Shown: positions 6,835-11,187 of the stretch, in pieces
Position numbering within the stretch: position 1 is the first letter of the stretch
Layout: each line of letters starts with the position of its first letter
Source: Ilumatobacteraceae bacterium
Lineage (GTDB): Bacteria; Actinomycetota; Acidimicrobiia; Acidimicrobiales; Ilumatobacteraceae
Direction of reading: 5' to 3'
Assembly: GCA_019090765.1 (NCBI GenBank)
Contig: JAHRVJ010000185.1
Coordinates: forward strand, 1-11,187
Length of the DNA stretch: 11,187 bases
Notes under the pieces: generated by a model
Seen by the model: only the letters and a program-made list of their open reading frames with translations
Told to the model about the DNA's origin: nothing
The model's database searches: none
Translations under genes and position numbers: made by a program

Positions 6835-6850
6835 CTCAGTTCGAACTGAG
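6835..6850. terminator. 16-bp perfect palindrome between convergent genes, weak terminator candidate
   Basis: CTCAGTTCGAACTGAG is a perfect palindrome able to fold as a six-base-pair stem with a TCGA loop. It begins 20 bases after the ACT-gene stop and contains the stop codon of the opposing YqgE gene (6836-6838). It could serve both transcripts, but neither side has a T run and the stem is short. Confidence 0.3.
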
Positions 6851-7405
6851 ATCATCGGGGGCATCGGCTAGCCACGCCAGGCGCCCCGGTTGGCGACGGA
6901 TCACAGTTCGCCACAGTTCATCAGGCTCGTTGGAGAAGAGGTCGCCTGTTTCAGAGTCGAGCACCAACCAGGCGCCGGATGATATTTCGCCTTCCAGTTG
7001 ACCGGGGCCCCACCCGGCGTACCCGCGAAAGACGCGCACGCCACGGACTTCACCAGCTACGAGGGCGGGGTCCGCAGTCAGGTCGGCGGACGCGATTTTC
7101 CCCGAGATGGGCGACAAATATTCGACGGGATCGTTGAGCAGCGCCTTGGTTTCAGCAAGCGCGATCAGTGCATCTTCCTCAACTGGGCCGCCTAGGAAAA
7201 CTGACGAAGGCACGGATTGGAGATCAATCCACCGATCAAGTGGTTCGTCAAGACTCTCCACGCTCGGCCGATTGATGACGACCCCAATCGCACCGTCATC
7301 TTGATGCTCAAGCATGAAGATGACAGTGCGATCAAAGTTCTCGTCTTCGAGGGGTGGCGTCGCGACTAGCAAGCGTCCCTTCGTGGGCGGCGTTCCCGGA
7401 ATCAT
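6836..7405 (-). CDS. YqgE/AlgH family protein
   Basis: UPF0301/DUF179 family. AlgH was named for an effect on alginate production in Pseudomonas; the biochemical function remains unclear. The 189-residue product shows the conserved path of the family: GRLLVATPPLEDENFDRTVI (10-29), GAIGVVINRP (38-47), VFLGGPVEEDAL (69-80), RVFRGYAGWGPGQLEGEI (124-141), GAWLVL (144-149), DLFSNEPDELWRTVIRRQPGRLAWLA (155-180, here in parts) and the closing D-D-L-S-x-N. The start at 7405 gives a normal length; GGGAAG lies directly against the ATG, so spacing is poor and translation may depend on coupling. It is the last of three minus-strand genes, 36 bases after the haemoglobin gene. Related genes occur near many different operons, so the location adds little about function. 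Confidence 0.92.
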   Translation of the reverse strand: MIPGTPPTKGRLLVATPPLEDENFDRTVIFMLEHQDDGAIGVVINRPSVESLDEPLDRWIDLQSVPSSVFLGGPVEEDALIALAETKALLNDPVEYLSPISGKIASADLTADPALVAGEVRGVRVFRGYAGWGPGQLEGEISSGAWLVLDSETGDLFSNEPDELWRTVIRRQPGRLAWLADAPDDLSSN

Positions 7406-7441
7406 CTTCCCAGTCTGCCCGATGTGTTGGCCGTCGCAGCC

Positions 7442-7900
7442 TCAGCCATCGTTGCGAACCATGTCGGCCATCCGCTCGAAAGCGGGGGCCAACAGGTCGC
7501 GGTACTTCTCTTCAACTTCGGCTTCTGCCAAAGCTCTGTTCATGCAGGAAACCCACAGCTCGCCAGCCTGCTCATCAACGTTGTAGGGGGCGTGCGCGCC
7601 GGTGAGGCACGGGCTGCCATTGCGCTCGATGAACAGCGGCGGACCGCCCAACCAACCTGAGAGGAACTCGAACAGACTCACGCGCATCGGGCTGAGGTCA
7701 GCCTTGTGCATGTCGCGAATCAGCGCGAACTCCTCGTCTCGGTCCATGACATCGTAGAACGAATCGACGATGGCCTTGATGCCGTCTTCGCTACCAAGTA
7801 GTTCGTACATGGTTTTGTTCGCGAGTTCGGCCGCCACTTCGGCCCGCCGCTTCGCAGCGGGGGAGTTGGCGTCTGGCTGGGCGGTCGTTTCTGTAACCAT
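7442..7900 (-). CDS. group II truncated haemoglobin
   Basis: Heme protein of the 2-on-2 globin fold, group II (TrHbO-like), expected to bind O2 and perhaps handle NO or peroxide in the cytoplasm. The 152-residue product carries YELLGSEDGIKAIVDSFYDVMD with B10 Tyr49, MHKADLSPMR, FLSGWLGGPPLFIERNG (79-95), proximal His103 in GAHAPY and Trp116 in LWVSCM, which corresponds to the G8 Trp typical of group II. An N-terminal extension of about 30 residues (rich in Ala and Glu) precedes the globin core; a start at Met31 is possible. There is no visible Shine-Dalgarno sequence, but the ATG lies only four bases after the hydrolase stop codon, so translational coupling is likely. Pairing with a ring-cleavage-type hydrolase suggests a role in oxygen delivery or protection for an oxygenase pathway, which is an inference. 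Confidence 0.93.
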   Translation of the reverse strand: MVTETTAQPDANSPAAKRRAEVAAELANKTMYELLGSEDGIKAIVDSFYDVMDRDEEFALIRDMHKADLSPMRVSLFEFLSGWLGGPPLFIERNGSPCLTGAHAPYNVDEQAGELWVSCMNRALAEAEVEEKYRDLLAPAFERMADMVRNDG

Positions 7901-7904
7901 GAGT

Positions 7905-8768
7905 TCAGCTGCTGCGACGGAAGAACGACATCATTGTCGACTCGAACTCTTCCTTACGCTCGATCATGGCCCAGTGACCGCAATCGTAGAACGTGTGCAG
8001 TTCGGCCTTCTTGATCAGGCGCATCGGCACGAGTGCCATGTCGAGCGGGCTCACCCGGTCGTCGCGTCCCCAAGTGATGAGTGTCGGAGCCTCAATGCGA
8101 CCCATGAACTCGAGGCGGTTGAGCATGGCGGCGCCGCCCATGAACTGACGCATCATCTCAAGGCTTTCGCGGGAGTACATCTTCTGAATCGACTCGTTCG
8201 CGGCTGACTTGGTGGCCTGCTCGAAGCGCTCGTCGACGAACTCCTCGGTGATCAGCGACTGGTCATAGACCATTGATTCCATCCATGTGACGATTCGTTC
8301 GCGGGTCGGGTCGGCGACGAAATCGGCGAGCAGCTTGATGCCCTCGGGTGGGAAGGAGTTGAACAGTGGCATACCGATGCCGCCAATCATGGCGATCCGG
8401 ATGACGCGGTCGGGGTGATCGGCTGCAACGTTGGCTGCGACTCCGCCGCCCATTGAGTTACCGAGAAGGTTGGCCTTCTCGATGCCGAGACCATCCATGA
8501 ACCGGACGACTGCGGCAGGCGCGGTCATCATCGGGTGGCCTTCAACATCGTCGGAGCCACCGAAGCCAGGCATGTCGAGCAGCAGACAGTGGAAGTACTG
8601 CGAGAAGAGGTCGATGTTGCTGCGGAAGTTCGCCCACGCGCTAACGCCGGGACCTGAGCCGTGGAGCAGGATGAGGGTAGGACCTTCACCGAGATCGTGG
8701 TAGTGGAGATTGCCTTCGGCGGTCTCGAGCGTCTTGCTGGTGCCTTCGTAGGTGAATTTTTCCGACAT
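7905..8768 (-). CDS. alpha/beta hydrolase, meta-cleavage product (C-C bond) hydrolase type
   Basis: Serine-type alpha/beta hydrolase most like the HsaD/BphD/MhpC group, which splits C-C bonds in vinylogous diketones produced by extradiol ring cleavage. The 287-residue product has the oxyanion-hole signature HGSGPGVSAWANF (36-48), nucleophile Ser105 in GNSMGG, Asp237 in WGRDDRVSPLD and His265 in DCGHWAMIE, a complete triad. HGSGPG and the W-A-x-x-E after the His are typical of this subgroup, but the exact substrate (steroid, biphenyl or phenylpropanoid derived) is not determinable. The ATG at 8768 is chosen because GGAGA precedes it with about ten bases spacing and MSEKFTYEG begins the family alignment; the frame continues to 8834 without support. 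It is the first gene of the minus-strand unit and is divergent from argC. No dioxygenase or other pathway gene is in the window. Confidence 0.9.
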   Translation of the reverse strand: MSEKFTYEGTSKTLETAEGNLHYHDLGEGPTLILLHGSGPGVSAWANFRSNIDLFSQYFHCLLLDMPGFGGSDDVEGHPMMTAPAAVVRFMDGLGIEKANLLGNSMGGGVAANVAADHPDRVIRIAMIGGIGMPLFNSFPPEGIKLLADFVADPTRERIVTWMESMVYDQSLITEEFVDERFEQATKSAANESIQKMYSRESLEMMRQFMGGAAMLNRLEFMGRIEAPTLITWGRDDRVSPLDMALVPMRLIKKAELHTFYDCGHWAMIERKEEFESTMMSFFRRSS

Positions 8769-8810
8769 GTTTGGTGATCTCCAGAGGTTGATCGTTTTGG
8801 ATGATTGGAA

Positions 8811-8849
8811 GCCGTGACGATAATGGCTAAGCAATTACCGAATCACGGC
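8811..8849. repeat. perfect inverted repeat in the hydrolase-argC intergenic region
   Basis: GCCGTGA (8811-8817) and TCACGGC (8843-8849) are exact inverted copies 25 bases apart, with a smaller TAAT/ATTA pair nested inside. It lies 43 bases upstream of the hydrolase ATG. It may be a stem-loop in the hydrolase leader or a spaced operator. I do not find a convincing minus-strand promoter in this gap. Confidence 0.4.
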
Positions 8850-8897
8850 GGGCCAAACAATAGGCGGCAGCAGCGAAGATATCCAGCCCGACCCCAC

Positions 8898-8915
8898 GTT
8901 GCATGAACATTCAAC
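8898..8915. promoter_or_regulatory. ARG-box-like ArgR operator
   Basis: GTTGCATGAACATTCAAC is an 18-bp imperfect dyad containing TGCAT-N4-ATTCA (8900-8913). The known ARG box core is TGAAT-N4-ATTCA over 18 bp, and actinobacterial boxes often use TGCAT, so this differs from the E. coli core at one position. It overlaps the -35 element and spacer of the argC promoter, the expected place for repression by ArgR with arginine. Confidence 0.6.
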
Positions 8916-8934
8916 AGGGCGTATGATCATGCAG
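8899..8934 (+). promoter_or_regulatory. argCBD promoter, probably giving a leaderless mRNA
   Basis: TTGCAT (8899-8904), a 17-base spacer and TATGAT (8922-8927) form a good sigma-70-type promoter. The predicted transcription start falls at 8934-8935, on the ATG chosen for argC. No Shine-Dalgarno sequence precedes that ATG. In-frame TTG and ATG codons at 8899, 8923 and 8929 lie inside the promoter and are unlikely starts. Confidence 0.6.
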
Positions 8935-9984
8935 ATGGTCTCGGTAACAACACCAGGTACGGACTCTGCCATCGCGGTGGGGATTATCGGCGCATCCGGC
9001 TTTACCGGTGCTGAATTGCTACGACTTGCTGCACAGCACCCGAACTTCGATGTTGTCATCGCAACTGGAGACTCGATGGCTGGTCGTCGGGCGGCCGACC
9101 TCTACCCTTCGCTCGAAGTTGCATATCCCGACCTTGTTTTTACTGAATTCGATAAGGCGCAGACGGCGAACCTTGACCTTGTGTTCCTCGGCCTGCCCCA
9201 CGAGGCCTCCATGGCGCTGGCCCCAGATCTGGTGGGGTCGGTTGACTGCGTCGTTGATCTTTCAGCAGCGTTCAGGCTGAAAGACGCTGGCGCCTATCCC
9301 ACGTTTTACGGGTTTGAACACGACCAACCGGAATTGCTTGCTGAAGCGGTGTTCGGGCTGCCCGAATTACATCGAAGGGAACTTGCTGGTGCTCGGCTGG
9401 TATCGACGCCAGGTTGCCACGTCACTGCGGCGACGCTGGCGTTGCGGCCCCTTGTTGAGGCCGGGCTGATCGAAACGACAGGCCTAATTGTCAACACACT
9501 CACTGGTATCACTGGTGCTGGCCGTAAGCCGACAGAAACGAATGTGTTTACCAATATCGACTCCAACGTCATGGCGTATGGCCTAGGCAAGCACCGGCAC
9601 ACACCCGAGATGGAACAAGAGATTGGCGGCGAACTGATCTTTACCCCGCATCTCGTGCCGATGAGCCGTGGTCTACTGGCCACGTGTTACGCCCGCCCGG
9701 CCGATGGCTGTACTGACGAAGCTGTTAAGCAGGCGCTGAGGTCCTTCTTCGCCGGCGAGCCCTTCGTCGCTGTGATCGATGGCCCTCCGGAAACGAAATC
9801 GGTACTCGGCGCCAACGCTGCTCATGTGTCGGCTCAGTACGACGAACGGACGGGAACGGTGATTGCGATGTGTGCCATCGACAACCTCACGAAAGGCGCA
9901 TCGGGCGGGGCGGTGCAAGCGGCGAACGTTGCACTCGGCATCGACGAAATGGCCGGGCTCGCCACGGTTGGGGTGGCGCCATGA
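8935..9984 (+). CDS. argC: N-acetyl-gamma-glutamyl-phosphate reductase
   Basis: Third step of arginine synthesis: NADPH-dependent reduction of N-acetylglutamyl phosphate to the semialdehyde. The 349-residue product from the ATG at 8935 has the Rossmann start VGIIGASGFTGAELLRL (15-31), GLPHEASM (86-93), VDLSAAFRL (107-115), catalytic Cys161 in STPGCH, TGITGAGRKP (190-199), GKHRHTPEM (218-226) and C-terminal DNLTKGASGGAVQAANVALG (316-335). The family usual SGxSGAGR reads TGITGAGR here, a mild variation. The start was set by the promoter, which would sit within the coding region if any earlier codon were used; the resulting length is normal. It is the first gene of the arg operon and overlaps argB by four bases (ATGA), leaving no room for argJ, which commonly lies between them in actinobacteria. 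Confidence 0.95.
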   Translation: MVSVTTPGTDSAIAVGIIGASGFTGAELLRLAAQHPNFDVVIATGDSMAGRRAADLYPSLEVAYPDLVFTEFDKAQTANLDLVFLGLPHEASMALAPDLVGSVDCVVDLSAAFRLKDAGAYPTFYGFEHDQPELLAEAVFGLPELHRRELAGARLVSTPGCHVTAATLALRPLVEAGLIETTGLIVNTLTGITGAGRKPTETNVFTNIDSNVMAYGLGKHRHTPEMEQEIGGELIFTPHLVPMSRGLLATCYARPADGCTDEAVKQALRSFFAGEPFVAVIDGPPETKSVLGANAAHVSAQYDERTGTVIAMCAIDNLTKGASGGAVQAANVALGIDEMAGLATVGVAP

Positions 9985-10877
9985 CTGCAGGCACTGAGGC
10001 TTCCACAGCGGCGGCGTTGAAGGCTTCTACGCTGGTTGAGGCGCTGCCGTATATTCGCCGTTTCGCAGGTAAGACAGTTGTCGTCAAGTACGGCGGAAAT
10101 GCTCTTGCTGGCACTTCCGAGCACGATGCACTGGCATTGTTTGCTGAAGACATCGTGCTGATGCGTTTGGTGGGGATGCGCCCGATCGTGGTGCATGGGG
10201 GCGGGCCGCAGATCTCGGCGCTGATGGCCAAGCTCGGCAAAGAGCCCGAGTTCGTCGACGGCCTGCGGGTTACCGACCGAGAAACGGTTGAAATTGCTCG
10301 GATGGTGCTCAAGGGCCAGGTCAACCCCCAGTTGGTCGCGGCGATCAACGTTCACGGCCGATTCGCAGTGGGCATTAGCGGTGTCGATGCAGGCCTGATT
10401 CGTGCCGAGACCCGCAACCCTGAACTTGGCTTCGTTGGAGATGTCACCGAAATCAATCCCGAGGTAATCCACCGGCTGATTGACGACGAGTTCATACCGG
10501 TGATCGCCACAATCGGCAGCGACGAGCAAGGGCAGGCATACAACATCAACGCCGACACAGTTGCAGGTGCGATTGCCGAAGCAATGGGTGCTGAGAAGTT
10601 GGTCTATCTCACCGATATCGAAGGGCTACGCCGCGATGTCAGTGATGCCGCAAGCCTAATCCGGCAAATCACCGCCGCCGAACTCGACGCCATGGTCGAT
10701 GACGGGACGATTGTTGGCGGGATGATCCCCAAGGTCGCCAGTTGCGTCCAGGCCGTTCGTAATGGAGTCCATCGGGCCCACATTCTCGACGGGCGGATTG
10801 CGCATGTGCTGTTGCTCGAGGTGTTCACCGACGACGGGATCGGAACAATGGTCATGAACAGTAGGGAGATGGAGTAA
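9981..10877 (+). CDS. argB: acetylglutamate kinase
   Basis: Second step of arginine synthesis: ATP-dependent phosphorylation of N-acetylglutamate. The 298-residue amino acid kinase has KYGGNA (36-41), VHGGGPQIS (71-79), DGLRVTD (93-99), INADTVAG (189-196), YLTDIEGL (209-216) and GGMIPK (246-251). The N-terminal stretch before KYGGNA, with LVEALPYIRRFAGK (18-31), resembles the extra helix through which hexameric kinases are inhibited by arginine, so feedback control is likely. The ATG at 9981 overlaps the argC stop in ATGA, indicating translational coupling. A longer open frame upstream to 9870 runs inside argC and is not used. The stop overlaps the argD start by one base (TAATG). Confidence 0.96.
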   Translation: MTAGTEASTAAALKASTLVEALPYIRRFAGKTVVVKYGGNALAGTSEHDALALFAEDIVLMRLVGMRPIVVHGGGPQISALMAKLGKEPEFVDGLRVTDRETVEIARMVLKGQVNPQLVAAINVHGRFAVGISGVDAGLIRAETRNPELGFVGDVTEINPEVIHRLIDDEFIPVIATIGSDEQGQAYNINADTVAGAIAEAMGAEKLVYLTDIEGLRRDVSDAASLIRQITAAELDAMVDDGTIVGGMIPKVASCVQAVRNGVHRAHILDGRIAHVLLLEVFTDDGIGTMVMNSREME

Positions 10878-11187
10878 TGGCAAACGCCGAATCAAGCCAG
10901 TCGCACGCCTTCGCGCATGCGCCAATGGAGAACTGCCCTTTCATGCCGGTCTTCGGGCCGCCAGCGATCATGTTCGAGCGCGGCCAAGGCACTGAGCTTT
11001 GGGACTCCAACGGCAAGCGCTATCTCGACTTCCTCGCGGGGATCGCGGTTGTCTCGCTTGGCCATTCGAATTCTGTTGTTGCCGAAGCTGTTGGCGACCA
11101 ACTCGAGCGGTTACTGCATGTGTCGAATTTCTTTGCCAATCCGGTCGCGACTGAAGCAGCCGTCAAGGTCAATGGGCTGCTCGCGGA
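10877..11187 (+). CDS. argD: acetylornithine aminotransferase, 3' partial
   Basis: Fourth step of arginine synthesis: PLP-dependent transamination of N-acetylglutamate semialdehyde to N-acetylornithine. Only the first 103 codons are in the window. They show the class III aminotransferase N-terminus: FMPVFGPPAIMFERGQGTELWDSNGKRYLDFLAGIAVVSLGH across residues 22-63 (key points are FERG, LWDSNGKRYLDFLAGIAV and LGH), then HVSNFFANP (81-89), where ArgD proteins have an S/T-N-x-Y/F stretch. The PLP lysine lies beyond the end. The ATG at 10877 overlaps the argB stop (TAATG), and AGGGAG at 10863-10868 is a well-spaced ribosome binding site inside argB. Confidence 0.93.
   Translation, partial: MANAESSQSHAFAHAPMENCPFMPVFGPPAIMFERGQGTELWDSNGKRYLDFLAGIAVVSLGHSNSVVAEAVGDQLERLLHVSNFFANPVATEAAVKVNGLLA

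Noticed and set aside
8769..8834. Longer hydrolase start at 8834
   Set aside because: The ATG at 8768 has a well-placed GGAGA and begins the aligned family sequence; the extension has neither.
8922..8933. Second ARG box around the ATGATCAT palindrome after the first
   Set aside because: The spacing does not fit TGNAT-N4-ATNCA, and the sequence is explained by the -10 element and nearby ATG codons.
9834..10529. Minus-strand open frame of 231 codons over argC/argB
   Set aside because: Antisense shadow of argB, whose kinase motifs are unambiguous.

Overview
The window looks like a chromosomal segment from a high-GC actinobacterium. An Acidimicrobiia-type genome is my guess, made from protein style and gene neighbourhood rather than from a database match. 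Known actinobacterial chromosomes often carry the order rplT, trmH-type methyltransferase, pheS, pheT, then argC-argJ-argB-argD. The backbone here follows that order: an RNA methyltransferase (1-764, 5' end cut off), pheS-pheT (3030-6422), then argC-argB-argD (8935-11187, argD cut off). It is interrupted twice by accessory genes, and argJ is missing between argC and argB.

Layout. 1-764: end of a SpoU/TrmH methyltransferase. 792-1340 (minus): DinB/DUF664 protein, convergent with it. 1532-2035: a very acidic, repetitive predicted lipoprotein closed by a good intrinsic terminator (2066-2103). 2211-2753: bifunctional-nuclease-family (DUF151) protein behind a promoter region with three perfect dyads. 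2754-3029: non-coding, hairpin-rich stretch before pheS. 3030-6815: pheS, pheT and a small ACT-domain protein, tightly spaced. 6836-8768 (minus): a likely three-gene unit transcribed as hydrolase, then group II truncated haemoglobin, then YqgE/AlgH protein; the hydrolase is of the meta-cleavage C-C bond type. 8898-8934: arg promoter with an ARG-box-like operator. 8935-11187: argC, argB and argD, joined by start/stop overlaps.

How the genes work together. PheS and PheT form the two subunits of phenylalanyl-tRNA synthetase. ArgC, ArgB and ArgD carry out consecutive steps from N-acetylglutamate to N-acetylornithine. The argC promoter overlaps an ArgR-type site, and ArgB has the N-terminal extension seen in arginine-inhibited kinases, so both transcriptional and feedback control by arginine are likely. 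The hydrolase-haemoglobin pair suggests oxygen-dependent ring-cleavage catabolism, but no dioxygenase lies in the window.

Regulatory style. At argC and the DUF151 gene, and less clearly at the DinB gene, a TANNNT -10 element lies 6-7 bases before an ATG with no Shine-Dalgarno sequence. This fits leaderless mRNAs, which are common in actinobacteria. I see no CRISPR array, insertion sequence, tRNA, rRNA or phage gene. Most of the window is ordinary housekeeping sequence. The least explained parts are the acidic lipoprotein, the dyads before the DUF151 gene, the pheS leader and the haemoglobin-hydrolase pairing.
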